A DNA stretch of 64,000 bases. Source: Byssothecium circinans. Taxonomy: Eukaryota; Ascomycota; Dothideomycetes; Pleosporales; Massarinaceae. Within the stretch, counting starts at the first letter, position 1, and the number at the start of each line of letters is the position of its first letter. Shown here piece by piece: positions 34,306-45,796 of this stretch. Location of the stretch: the NCBI GenBank assembly GCA_010015675.1, contig ML976998.1:580963-644962 (forward strand), written 5' to 3'. The notes beneath the pieces were generated by a model. That model made no database searches and was not told the origin of the DNA. It was given only the letters and a program-made list of their open reading frames with translations. The position numbers and the translations under genes were made by a program.

Positions 34306-36915
34306 CCGCTTAGTAGTCGATGACGGGCAGGTTCTAGGTATTCTCTCCATTGTCGATGACCCCAATGTGAACAGAATGGTTATCCCACCTGACCAGGACC
34401 AGGGGCTTACGTCTGGGATCTGGGCCTTCCATCCGTATTCATTGTTCAAGGATGTTGATGACAGCGGCGGCGACGAACAGCTTGACGGTGGGCCAACGAA
34501 GGATCCTTCAATCATCACACTACCAAATCATGTGGCTGGCCCTCTTTTGGGCGAAGAGAAGAGCACCTAACTGTTCTAAGATCTAGATCATAGACGGGTG
34601 CAAAGATAATAGAAGGCAGCATTAAGAGACGACTGATTATATGCCAATCTTGCCCCACATCCTAGCTACTGTCTGTTAATGTATTCCGGGATGCGCTCGG
34701 TCAGTCGACGTTGTCAAGCTAGCAGATTAAGTATCCAAATTTAAGCCAGAGAATAGAGTTCACGCGCTCTCTACCTTTGAGCGTAATTGTTTCACCGGAA
34801 ACCGCACTTAACACGCGCAGAAAGACGGACAGAATGGCGATCGCGTGCAACCCCCAAGATGAGGGAAGCGATGATGGCTCGTAGATGAACAATTCCCCCT
34901 ACCTAGATAGCGGATTCGAGCGAGGTCCTTTTGTCTCAGTGGAGGATACCCGTCTTGAAGATCCGCGCTACATAATAAGCGGTGCTCTGCCAGCTGGTTC
35001 ACTTACCCTAGACATCTCCGTTGCCTTCATCATGATCTCGAAGCCATTTGCTTGAAATCTCTCAGCCCCAATCACCCAGCTCCGTAAAACTATTAAGCAT
35101 GGAAGAATTTAAGAGGACCTTACGCCCACGCCAGCACTTCGACCCTCTGGAGCCTCCACTACCTTCAGGTGGTATATAATCGCTGTGGGAGCAGACGCTC
35201 CAAGAGAGTATGTTTAGCATCCTTCCTAGTTCCATCTTCGCGACAATAGCAGTCGCTTCCCTAACGCAACTAAAAGAAAAATAGCCACTACTCCTACTGA
35301 AGCAACGAGCAATATTTAAAATATAAACCGAGTTCCCGTCGCCTCAAATAGCTTTAGGTGGATTCTTCCGTCAAAGACAGAGCTGCTATTATAGAAAGAA
35401 AGAGAAAATAAGTGCTTTGCGAGGACCTATTCTGGTCTAGTACGTTTGAATTAATGCTACGAGATATTGTGGGAAGAGGCAGCACTCCCAACGGCTTGAC
35501 AATTGTTGGAGGTAGATCACATCCTCTAGGAGTGGGATGTCCCCAAAGGTGCGAGATACAACACTAAGTCCACAGAGCCGCGGAATGATAGGTCGACACC
35601 ATATATGCAGCCTCTGAAACACCCCAGGCTCGCCAAAGCAGTTGACTGTCACCATGAGCCAAGGACCAAACACATTCATCCCTGTACATGAGACTGGCCC
35701 AGTATCCGGGTGTGGGGAAGTCGTGAAGGTGCGACAAGCGCAAAGTACCTATGGTAGCATTCATCAGGCGCAGAGGTGCCACAGTCGAATAGACGACGTG
35801 TAAATGCACTTTACTACAGCATAATGAAACAGAGACATCAGACTGGTGCCGCGACTGTGGTTGTAACGATGAAGTAACCGGGGCATACCTACTCTTAACA
35901 ATGCGATGCGTCCACGCCTTGGCCATGCGATCTTGGGATAACGCGAGCCAACCAGAGGGGTAATGTTGACGTGCGTAAAAAGATGGCGCGGGGCAGCGCC
36001 CCATTGCCGCCGACCACCAGCCGCAATACGCAAGCAAGCTGAGACTGATACCGGTACATGCAACGGAGGCAACTTCGAAGGCGGTGCTCACGCGGGGCCG
36101 CTGCGGTCAGCATTTGATGAGTGTGAAATAGACAATAGACCGGACCACGAAGCGGGTTGAGATCAGTCATCTACCACCAACAACCACCTGCCAGAGCGAG
36201 ACGGGCCTCAGAGCAGGCTGTAATCTCGCAATACGTTTGCAGCGCCGGATAGATAGAGGGCACGGGCAGGCGAGGAACGCTCTCAAGCTGCCTCGCTCAT
36301 CTCGTCGCTTGCAGCCCGCATTCCGGCGCATTCCAGACCACCGAGACAGCGCATGTGAAGTCCAAGAGCCATCCATCAGCTGTCGTTCAGCGTCGGCCAA
36401 AAGAGGCTTCGTACAAAGCAAAGCAGAGCCTTCGCCTCGCCTCGCCTGGCCTCGTCAGCCCGCGCGATCCGGACGAACTCTGGTGCCAGAGGTGAGAGTT
36501 TGCCCTCGCCCACCGCTCTTCCTCTCGTCTCATATCTCATATCCATCTAGACAAAACACATCTCCACCTTTCCCCTCCTCGTTACTTGGCCAGCCGTCTT
36601 CCTCACCCGCACTGCGTTGTTTATAAGCCGTGCCGCGGCCCCCAGCTATCGATTACGCTACCACTACCACGACCACTGCTTTCTTGTTGCCGCCAAGGAT
36701 CGTCCGGGTTCCCGCCTCTCGCAGCCATCATCCTTACTGATCTTCCCACATCCTCGTTCTGTTGGAACAGGTTGTTGCAAGGCTCACCCTCACGTCACGG
36801 AATCGGGCAGTGTTTCGTGACATCTATAATGGTGCTTTGGTGACGCTGAGCTACTATAGCTTTTCGTGACCTGGCATGCGTCACCACGCCGCAGCACTCA
36901 CCCCACACATCCATT
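34306..36915. other. Long region without a supported gene
   Basis: About 2.6 kb. The first 265 bp hold an open stretch on plus (DDGQVLGILSIVDDPNVNR.. to TAA at 34568) that may belong to the orphan segment before it. Around 34890-35050 a further plus frame without ATG reads GFERGPFVSVEDTRLEDPRY. From about 35200 to 35450 the DNA is AT-rich. The last ~450 bp are C-rich and likely form the promoter and leader of the gene at 36916. Confidence 0.4.
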
Positions 36916-38115
36916 ATGGCTTCACGCGCACATGGCTCCTCGGCTCGTCTGCATAGAAGAGGCCACTCAGCCTCATCCATGACAAGCCAGCAGCTCAGCC
37001 CTCTGGCCGACCAAGCCTCTATATTAGAAGGACTGCCGTTGTCCGATTCCAGGCCACATCGACCCATGCCCTCCGCATCACACCACCACAACAAGATCAA
37101 GCCGTATCTACGCAAACTCTCTTCCAAGGACGACAATGCCTTGGATCTCAGCCAGCCGGCCGCAGAAAACGAGCGCCTCGCTGGCCTCGGCATCTCCGAT
37201 TATGGCTCTGCAGCTTCGGTCAAGGACGTCAATTTCGCTCCGGTGAACGGGCGCAATCGTCACGCCAGATCCATCTCGAATACTTCCCAGTTCTCCACCT
37301 CGTCCAGTCTTCAGCGTCCGGCCGCGCCTTATCTGCCTCCGATCCGTCAATCGTATACACCGCCGATTGCAAGATCTACACCCGCATCGATACTGGGGAG
37401 TGAAACCGAGGCAGACGACATCATGGCAAACGAAGAGTATCTCAGGCAACAGGCTTTCGACCCCGCGCGAAGGTCTGGTTCAATATCTTCCTTCACGCCT
37501 GGCGGTCCGCCAACACTGCGAATCCACACCACTGGTTCTTCAACTCGCCTTGCCGGCAGCTACTCGCAATCCTCAACCTCGCTCACCTCACCCATGGCAC
37601 AAACGCATAACCGCACGCGCGGCGATACCCTGCGATCGCTAGAAAGTACAACTTCCCCAAGCTCACGAACGTCTTTTGACAAGGCTTTTGGCTTTGTACG
37701 CGGTGGCCGAGACTCCCCCATCGACCCAGTCGAACGAGCAGCGAACATCCGCGCAGCGCGCGAGGCCTTCGCGGCCAAGGAGGAAGCCAAAGCAGAACGA
37801 GACCTGCGCAAGCAGCACAAGAAGAGCGAGCAGCCCAAGCCCGATACGCACGCCCACAAGCGCGACCGCAGCATCTCCGACTCAAACGAGAAGACCCCTC
37901 GACCCTCCATCAGAGGTCGACAATATTCAGACCACCGCGAGGCGCATACGCGTACTCTACCAAACTACACAGCCCCGCGCAGCGCAGAGAAGCCGAGCAG
38001 GGCCTTCCCTCGGGCTACCAAGCACCGTGAGGCGAAGGGAAGCTGGGCCAAATTCGTGGCGTGGTTGAGAACCAGAATGCTGCGTATCAAGAGGACACTG
38101 CGGATATCTCACTGA
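36916..38115 (+). CDS. Basic Ser-rich fungal protein, unknown function
   Basis: Single-exon frame of 399 residues from the ATG in CCATTATGG. The protein is basic and rich in Ser, Arg and His, largely disordered to judge by composition (runs such as SISNTSQFSTSSSLQ). A charged helix, VERAANIRAAREAFAAKEEA, lies near residues 271-295. The C-terminus SWAKFVAWLRTRMLRIKRTL is a strongly basic amphipathic segment that could bind membrane or nucleic acid; this is inference. No signal peptide. Codon use and the lack of frame breaks support it as a real gene. I do not recognise the family. Confidence 0.7.
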   Translation: MASRAHGSSARLHRRGHSASSMTSQQLSPLADQASILEGLPLSDSRPHRPMPSASHHHNKIKPYLRKLSSKDDNALDLSQPAAENERLAGLGISDYGSAASVKDVNFAPVNGRNRHARSISNTSQFSTSSSLQRPAAPYLPPIRQSYTPPIARSTPASILGSETEADDIMANEEYLRQQAFDPARRSGSISSFTPGGPPTLRIHTTGSSTRLAGSYSQSSTSLTSPMAQTHNRTRGDTLRSLESTTSPSSRTSFDKAFGFVRGGRDSPIDPVERAANIRAAREAFAAKEEAKAERDLRKQHKKSEQPKPDTHAHKRDRSISDSNEKTPRPSIRGRQYSDHREAHTRTLPNYTAPRSAEKPSRAFPRATKHREAKGSWAKFVAWLRTRMLRIKRTLRISH

Positions 38116-39251
38116 TTGGCGCCGCGATGATCTGCGCCCGTGAATGGGTGTCTCCAGCCTCAATCCACGTATGCAGCTGATCCATGCCCGACATGCATGA
38201 ACACCAGTGACGCTCCTCACCATTGGATCATCAGTTATATCCCGGACAAAACATCACTACCTCTCATCATTTCTCCAGTCTTTCGTTTCCAGCATGACGC
38301 ATATTCCAACTTGTTTTCCACGACCTTTACGACCTTGCGGTTCTTTTCTCCACCATCGGCTTTGCACACTTACTGCGGGCATTTTAGGGACACTGGAGGG
38401 CGGACATTGTTGGGCTTAACGATACCTTGTTTCTTCACCGGCGCCTTTTTTGTCTTTCTTGCATATCACTCCTCTACATGGACATGGATAGGCGTTATAT
38501 GTACTCTCGGCGAGGAGCATTGGATTGCATTGGACTTTGATAGAGCAGCTTTGAGAGCTAGACTTGCTTGCAAGTTGTGCTCTTTTGCAGATTTGGATAC
38601 TTTGGGCTGCGGCTCCTTGCTATCGTGGGCTTCGCGGGTCAGCGAGGTTGCTCTAGCTTGGTTGCTATTGAGCGGGATTTGAATTTATGTTTACGTATTG
38701 GTTGTTTAGTGACTTGCTTTATCGACCTGTCTTTGGATTTGAAGTGTGATGTGTCATCTTCCCACTTGTCTAGGTTATGTCCAATAGTAGGGGCCGGACA
38801 TCTTGAGATAACGCAACATTTAGCTACGTATACAGCTCGAGCTCTTGAACCGTTACAGAGGTATTCCAACATTCGCCCCCACGAATCAACAATGTGGCGC
38901 ATCGTGGCGCAAATCTGTGGCTGGCGTGTCCGGCAGGACGGGGACGGGTTCAATCATGTCGGATAACTCACAATTATCGTCTAAAGCTTCGAGCTCAAGC
39001 TCTTATCCCCGCTCCCTCTGTCGCCATATCCGACGCCTTTTGCATCATGGCCTGACCTGCCACTCACAGAAGCGAGTGTTCGGAAGTAAACCACGCAGTC
39101 ACGAGAACGCTTCTCAGGTAGATGCAGCCGGTACCTTGAGATAATTTGCACAGGGTACGCTGCGTTCTTTCGGCCACGATACCTAGCGTGATTGTCTTCC
39201 CGAGAGCCTGTTTCCTATCCTGCACTCCTTACACCCCTCACCCAACCGAAA
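38116..39251. other. Intergenic region, no gene seen
   Basis: About 1.1 kb containing the 3' end of the preceding gene and the DLD1 promoter. A 180-codon plus frame (38140-38682) is hydrophobic and Cys/Phe-rich in a T-rich stretch and is judged to be chance. Confidence 0.45.
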
Positions 39252-41220
39252 ATGTCACTTCGAAGCGTCCCTCAAGCTCTGCGTAGCTCGCGCCGCGGCT
39301 ATGCGCTCCCTCCCACAACATGTCCACAACAGAGAGCGAGAGCGCAAGGTCCCGTATACGTGCAGAGAAGATGGAAGAGCGAGGAGGAAAAGAGCAAAGA
39401 GGTGCCATTCAACATGCAGCTCTTTGAGAGCATTACGAAGCGCGTGGAAAAGGAGAAACAGCAACAGATTCAATTGATACAGCAGTCGCAGAGGACGGCG
39501 CGAGGGAGATTCTTTGCTACCATAACAGGTACATTCTTATCCTTGTACACACAATAGAATTGATCGAGTAGGAGCTAAAACAGTGGATTGCAGCATGCCT
39601 CATCACGGCCGGCATAGGGTACTACTACGGTCAAGCCATCCCACAACCACCACGACCCTCTTCGACCGACCCCCTCGCTACCCTCGTCCCGCCGAAACAC
39701 AATATCTCAGAAGGAAACATGGAAGCTGCATGGACAGATTTCCGCGATATCGTTGGCAAAGAGAACATATCAATTGAGAGGTCGGATCTCGAGTCGCATT
39801 CAGGTTCCTCGTGGTCCTCACACCCTTCCGAACCAGGCGATGTACCTTTTTGCATCGTCAAGCCGGGAAACACAACGGAAGTCAGCGCGATCATGAAGGT
39901 GTGTCATGCGCGCAAGATCCCGGTCACGCCTTACAGTGGAGGAACAAGCTTGGAGGGGCATTTCGCGGCGACGAGGGGTGGTGTGTGTATTGATTTCTCG
40001 CGCATGGATAAAATTATCAAACTGCACAAAGAAGATCTGGATGTTGTTGTCCAGCCGGCTGTGGGATGGGAGCTTCTGAACGAAGAACTCGGAAAGGAAG
40101 GCCTCTTCTTCCCTCCAGACCCAGGACCAGGTGCTATGATTGGCGGCATGGTGGGAACGGGATGTTCGGGCACAAACGCCTATCGATACGGCACGATGAA
40201 AGATTGGGTCCTTTCACTCACGGTGGTGCTCGCAGATGGTACGATTATCAAAACGAGACAGCGACCGAGGAAGAGCTCCGCGGGTTACGATCTCACGCGC
40301 ATCTTCATCGGCTCAGAGGGCACGCTGGGCTTGGTAACAGAAGCTACTCTCAAAGTCACAGTAAAACCCCAACACACGAGTGTAGCCGTATGCGCCTTCC
40401 CCTCAATTCGCTCAGCCGCCGACTGCGTGTTCCGCGTCGTGGGGGCCGGTGTACCCATCGCCGCTATCGAGATCTTGGACGATGTGCAAATGCGATGCAT
40501 CAACGAAGCCGGGCAGACAAATAGGACATGGAAAAACGCACCTACGCTCTTCTTCAAGTTCGCAGGCACTCCTAACTCAGTGAAAGAGCAGATCGGGCAG
40601 GTGCAAGGCTTGGCTAAGAAGGCGGGAAGTGTGAGCTTTGAGTTTGCAAAGAGCGAGCAGGAGAAAGAGGATCTGTGGCAGGCGAGGAAAGAGGCGCTTT
40701 GGAGCGTTCTGGCGCAGGGTGGTGGGGATGACAATGTGGGTGTGTGGACTACAGATGTTGCGGTGCCGATTTCGAGACTCCCTCAGATCATTGAGGAAAC
40801 GAAAGAGCAGATCAGCAAGAGCGGACTTCTTGGGAGTATAGTTGGGCATGTTGGGGATGGAAACTTTCACTGTAAGTCTAAGATATATCCTTCATACATA
40901 CCTCACCACTACTCTATTCATGTATTCATGATACTAACAACAATACAGCGATCATTCTCTACAACAGGAAAACCGAGTACGAAAAAACAAAACACCTCGT
41001 GCATGACATGGTCAAGCGCGCCATCGAGCTCGAAGGCACGGCTACCGGGGAACACGGCGTGGGTCTTGTCAAACGCGATTACTTATCCCATGAGCTGGGG
41101 ACAGATACGGTGGATGCGATGAGGAGACTAAAGTTGGCGTATGATCCGCAGTGTTTGCTGAACTGTGACAAGATTGTTAGGGTGAAGCTACCGGAGAAGG
41201 GGGAGGTGGATGAGTGGTGA
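39252..41220 (+). CDS. DLD1: Mitochondrial D-lactate dehydrogenase (cytochrome)
   Basis: FAD-dependent oxidation of D-lactate to pyruvate with electrons passed to cytochrome c, at the inner mitochondrial membrane. Exons 39252-39528, 39594-40871 and 40949-41220 give 608 residues (yeast Dld1, 587). The N-terminus is an Arg/Ser-rich mitochondrial presequence, then a membrane anchor (CLITAGIGYYYG) created by the first splice. The FAD-binding part shows VKPGNTTEVSAIMKVC, PYSGGTSLEGHF, and PPDPGPGAMIGGMVGTGCSG. The C-terminal part carries GHVGDGNFH and GTATGEHGVGLVKR, both family signatures with metal/FAD-contacting His. The upstream frame extends to a TTG only, so the ATG at 39252 is the start. 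The acceptor of intron 1 is TTGCAG at 39593, not the earlier AACAG, which would shift the frame. Confidence 0.93.
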
Positions 41221-41872
41221 TGCTGATGGGTTGAGATGAGACATGTAGGGTCGGCTCAAGATGGTATAGAGAGGAAAGGGCGTGTAGGATATTTCAGAAT
41301 ATGAGAGATTCGGCTGATGCGCCTAGAACCCAGACGGAGGGCGGAATACATCAACGAGACATCCACCACACCACCCTCAACATCGTCCTTCCCAATAACG
41401 CATGCAATACTTCTACCGATCCTTAATAAGGATAACACAACAAGACTTTTTCTCCAGGTAAAAGAGGGCGCATGCGCTGTCACCTTAACAACTATGTCGT
41501 TATACCAACAACAATACACGCCGAAGGAGACGTCCCCAACAGACCACCTCCAGTGAATTACAACAAAAGCCAGATAGGCTACCTCAAGAAATGTTTCTGG
41601 CGAGAGAAAAATATTGCATATTTCTCGAATCGGGTCGCCATTCCTTGAGACTGCCATTGTTCGTAGCGAGCAAACGCATTCGTAGACATCCAGTCTTTGT
41701 TCTACTCCTTAGGTAGCGAGCCGGCCATCATCCCGTCGCTCTACCCCAACAATCGTCCATGGCGCCACGCCAAATCCTTTCATAATCGTAGATTTCTTCG
41801 CGAGAAGAAATTGAAGAGATTTCCTCGGTCGAGTTTGCGATTTTTCGTCTCAGTCACAGACCCGCTTCAACC
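41221..41872. other. Intergenic region, no gene seen
   Basis: About 650 bp between the DLD1 stop and the next plus-strand gene; expected to hold a 3' end and a promoter. Confidence 0.45.
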
Positions 41873-43322
41873 ATGGACAACTCCAAATGCCTCCCTATAT
41901 CTCCCAGCCTGAATTGTCCAGCCCTGCGGCCTCCTCCGGGCCTTCGAGCGCTCGACCCTCGTCCACATACCCTCCGACCGGCGATGATAGCTACGATTAC
42001 CACATGTCTCGCGCTGACGATTCCGGCGCTGGGAATCCGCATCTTCACCAGAAGTTTTATTCTGCGGAGGTTGCAGGTAGAAGATTGTAAGCGCTCTTCA
42101 CAACTCTACAGATAACGTGTCGAATCGATGATGCTGACATTCTGCTTAGATTCGATTATGATAGCTTCCGTACGTTCTGGCCCTGATTGGATAGTCTGAG
42201 TGGTGATCTGTGGATGGGTACTAACAGGGTAAAAAAAGTTGGGATACATAACAATCACCGCCCTAACAATCCTTTCCTACACCTACGGCCGCGGCACGCA
42301 CCAATGGAACATCACCATCGCCAACGCTAGGATGCAAGTAAAATACATCTACTGGATACACTTCCTCTACCCCATCCCTATGTTCTTCGCTAAACTGGCT
42401 TGTAAGTAACTGTACCCCCACTCCCTTTACACCATCTCCACCTCACCAACCCAACCCAACCCAACCACGACGACGTGACTCACTAACATCTCCCCTCCCC
42501 AGTACTCCTCCAAATCAAACGCATCTCCACCCCCACGCGCCGAACCTTCATATACTACTCCACCTCGCTCCTCATCATAGCCAACGCAATCGTCTACCTC
42601 GCCGCCCTCATCGTCTTCGCACTCATATGCCGCCCGCGCGAGAAATTCTGGAACCCTGCCGTGCCGGGGAATTGCCTGGATACGGGGAAGACGCTGCTAG
42701 CTTCCAGCGTCGTTAATCTGGTTTCTGATGTTGCGGTCTTGGTGGTGCCGGTTATAGGCGTTTGGGGCCTGGGTTTGGGGTGGAGGAGGAAGGTTGGCGT
42801 TGGGGTGGTTTTTGGGATGGGTGTGCCGTGAGTTTTACGCCTTTTTTTCCTTTTACATTTTCCTTTTTGTTGCGAGGGGATTTTCCTGACCTTTTTTGTT
42901 TGCCGTGTGCTTGCGTTTTCTAGCAGAGACATGTACATGTGACTTGTGACAGACTGACACTTCAATACAGCGCCATCACAGCCTCAACATTCTGCCTCTG
43001 CAGCTCGCTTGAGCTTATAGACTCGAAAGATACTAGCTGGTGGGCTTCCATCGGCGTCCTTGCGGCTATGGCGGAACTCAGTGCTCTTTTGCTTTGTTGC
43101 TGTTTCCCGACGGTGCCGCGGTTTGTTGCGTTTGTTAGGGGGAAGGTGGGGAGGGAGGCGAAGGTGAAGGAGAAGTTTAAAGGGGCGAGTACTGGGGGCA
43201 AAGATGGGAGTGAGGTAGGAAGGTCGGATTCACAGAGTGTGGGTGATGGGACGACGAGGGAGATGGAGGGGATTGCGCCTGATGAAGTGGTGCCAGGGGA
43301 GGGGGGCGTTGGAGGGCGGTGA
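41873..43322 (+). CDS. Rhodopsin-domain (Pth11-like) integral membrane protein
   Basis: Seven-helix fungal membrane protein of the rhodopsin-domain/SAT4 group, expected in the plasma membrane; ligand and role unknown. Exons 41873-42086, 42150-42169, 42239-42401, 42503-42827 and 42971-43322 join to 357 residues. Helix 1 reads MIATITTCLALTIPALGIRI; the splice joins give RRLQVEDYSIMIASLGYITI, matching the family pattern (L.DDY). Next come a helix around FLYPIPMFFAKLALLLQIKR, a helix near LLIIANAIVYLAALIVFALIC and the CRP..FWNP..PGNCLD stretch, helix LASSVVNLVSDVAVLVVPV, and a final pair (ITASTFCLC; WWASIGVLAAMAELSALL). The C-terminal tail is hydrophilic and Gly-rich. The second exon is only 20 nt, and its intron ends in an A-run before AG. 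Confidence 0.8.
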
Positions 43323-44019
43323 GAGTGTGGTGGGAGGGTGTGGATGGGGATGTGGTGCATGGCGAAGGGAGGGAGGTTGAGGGTTAGGTGTGGTAATTGT
43401 TTAACTATTGTTCGGATGTTGTTTTGGGGCTTTTTTTTGTGTACCAGAAGGAATTTAATGGCACATGTAGTACGTACTATAGTAACCACCTGGACTGTGA
43501 AAGTTCTGAACCGAATAATAAGGATAATAATGGAAATCTCGCTGCTCACTAAGGATTTTAGGAGAGCCATGGAGGCGAGATCTAGATATCACTATCACTG
43601 TGGTTTTCCATGTTGTCGCCCACGCATTCCCTACGCATTGGCGTAGCAGTGAATAGACTAAGCTCAAAGGGGTCCAGATGACCTCATAACCTACGAATGT
43701 ATCAAACAACAAAACCAAACTTCCCACACCGCCATGCACCATTCAGCCCCTCATTTCTATCTCATCCGATCCAAAGCTCAATAATATCTTTCAAGAAAAG
43801 AACACGATCCATCCAATTAGACTCCTCAAAGTGGAAGATATCCGCGCGTCCTGGTAGTGCGGATCCCCACATGCATCGGCATCTCACTGTCAGGCCTCCC
43901 CCACATCCAGAATGATATGAAATAATTTCATGCGGGCCAAACACAACCACAATGTCTTCCTCTCCATCTTCAAGTGTTTTGTTGTCCGTGTTTGAGGAAT
44001 ATCGATTCACACTTTCGAA
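43323..44019. other. Intergenic region, no gene seen
   Basis: About 700 bp between two plus-strand genes with no supported feature. Confidence 0.45.
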
Positions 44020-45382
44020 ATGGCGTTTGACGACTTGAAAGAGAAACCTACGCAGGAAGTATGTATGGTACCCGCCCCACATACACAAGACGATCAACAA
44101 TTCGCAACTCTCCCAATTACTTCCAAAAATCACATTTTTTCATACAACTTCACTCCTCCCTCTGACCATCCATCCCCCAGGCCATAAGCCGCGACCCCTC
44201 CCCCGCGCGCGGAACCTCCCTCCCACAAGACGCCGCCATCCCTCTGGACCGGCAATCCCTCCGCGCCTGGCAAGCCTCGCAAAATATCGACCGCAATGCA
44301 CAGATCAAAATCACGCGCATCGCGCATATGCGGTACCAGCACCCCGACCTCGCGGAAATCACGACTTTCCTGAAGGACTTCGGGATGAGCGTTGCGAAGA
44401 AGGCGGAGGGGAAGAGGTGGTTCAAGGGCTATGGGGTGGATCAGTATGTGTACTATGCGCAGGAGGGTGAGAAGAAGTTTCTCGGAGGGTGTTTTGAGGT
44501 GGAGTCTTTTGCGGAGTTAGAGAAGTGAGCCCTTTCTTTTTTTTCCATCTCAAGGTTTCTGAAAGACTCGTGGAGAAAAAGAGTACATGTATGGATATAC
44601 AAATACATTGGACAGGGACTGACGGATTTACATCCAACAGAGCCGCAACACACCCCTCAGCCACAGGCCCCATCGAAGCCCTCACAGAAGCGCCCGGCGG
44701 CGGCTCCACGATCACGCTCCTCGACCCGGAAGGCTTCCCCATCAACCTCATCCACGGCCAGACCCCCAAGGCCCTGGGCCCCATGCCCGAGATCCTGACC
44801 ACAAACTACGAGGTACAGAAACCGCGTGTCGCGCGATTCCAGCGCTTCAAACCCGGCCCCGCGGCGGTGCATAAACTAGGCCATTACGGCCTCTGCGTGC
44901 GGGACTTCCCCGCCGAACTCGACTTCTACGTCCGAACCTTCAACTTCGCGCCCACGGATTTCTTGTACGTCGAAGAAGCGTCACCGGAGAACGCAGAGCG
45001 GGAAAAGAGTCGCAGGAAAGATGTAGCTGTCTTCCTCCACATCGACATCGGTCCCGTCTATACCGACCACCACACTTTCTTCATGTCTACAAACCCCACC
45101 TCGCACGTTCACCACTGCTCCTTCGAGGTCCATGACTTCGACGCCCAGAACCTGGGCCACGAATGGCTGGTGGCGAAAAAGTACACCTCGGTGTGGGGCG
45201 TCGGACGCCATATTCTGGGCTCGCAGTTGTTTGATTATTGGTGGGATACTAGTGGGAATATGGTGGAGCATTATGCGGATGGGGATCTGGTGAATGAGGA
45301 TACGCCGGTCGGGTGGGGGGAGGCGGGGGATGAGAGTTTGGCGGTTTGGGGGCCCGAGGTGCCGAAGTGGTTTTTGGATTAG
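44020..45382 (+). CDS. Extradiol dioxygenase-like (VOC superfamily) protein
   Basis: Probable ring-cleaving or related metal-dependent enzyme of the glyoxalase/bleomycin-resistance/extradiol dioxygenase fold, cytosolic. Exons 44020-44058, 44181-44524 and 44641-45382 give 374 residues. Module 1 starts IKITRIAHMRYQHPDL and runs to about residue 170 (TITLLDPEGFPINLIHG). Module 2 starts HKLGHYGLCVRDFPAELDFY and holds the likely metal ligands: the His of KLGHYGL, a His in SHVHHCSFEVHD, and the Glu of NMVEHYADG. Fungal relatives are often called trihydroxytoluene oxygenases, but I cannot give the substrate. No aromatic hydroxylase gene lies beside it here. Both introns are consensus and in phase. 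Confidence 0.82.
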
Positions 45383-45796
45383 GGGGAGTGGAGGAATATA
45401 ACAGTAAGAGAGGGCAATGAGAGGATGAAGGAGATTGGCTCTCGCTGTTGTTGTAAGTCTAGTATAAGATTATTGCACTTGTAGCGTGGATTTCCAAGTT
45501 AGTTGGAGAGGTTGTTTAAGTCGTTGTTACTAATATATTATTAGCTTGAAATCCCTTTCGCTCCCGGGACTTGACCCACTCTTTCTCCCACACGTTAATA
45601 TTGACGGCTGCTATATCGACCTGCACGCCTCATCTACATGCCATGCCTCTCAGAAAGCGTTCATGGTGGCAAAATCGGGCTCCACCTCAGCGTCAGCATC
45701 CTCCAGCAACACAACATAGATCTCGCCATACTTGCAGCGTATCCTTTTCTCACAAGAATCTCCCAACCACATATCTCACATCTCCCATCTCCCATG
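45383..45796. other. Convergent intergenic region
   Basis: About 410 bp between the VOC gene and NPR2 3' ends. A minus-strand open stretch (45730-45650) that reads YGEIYVVLLEDADAEVEPDF looks protein-like but cannot be joined in phase to NPR2. Confidence 0.4.

Noticed and set aside
35564..36091. 175-codon minus frame
   Set aside because: Cys/His/Trp-rich without motifs, several equally open frames overlap it, and no splice pattern supports it.
38140..38682. 180-codon plus frame after the basic protein gene
   Set aside because: T-rich 3' flank, hydrophobic chance reading, no signal peptide or family.
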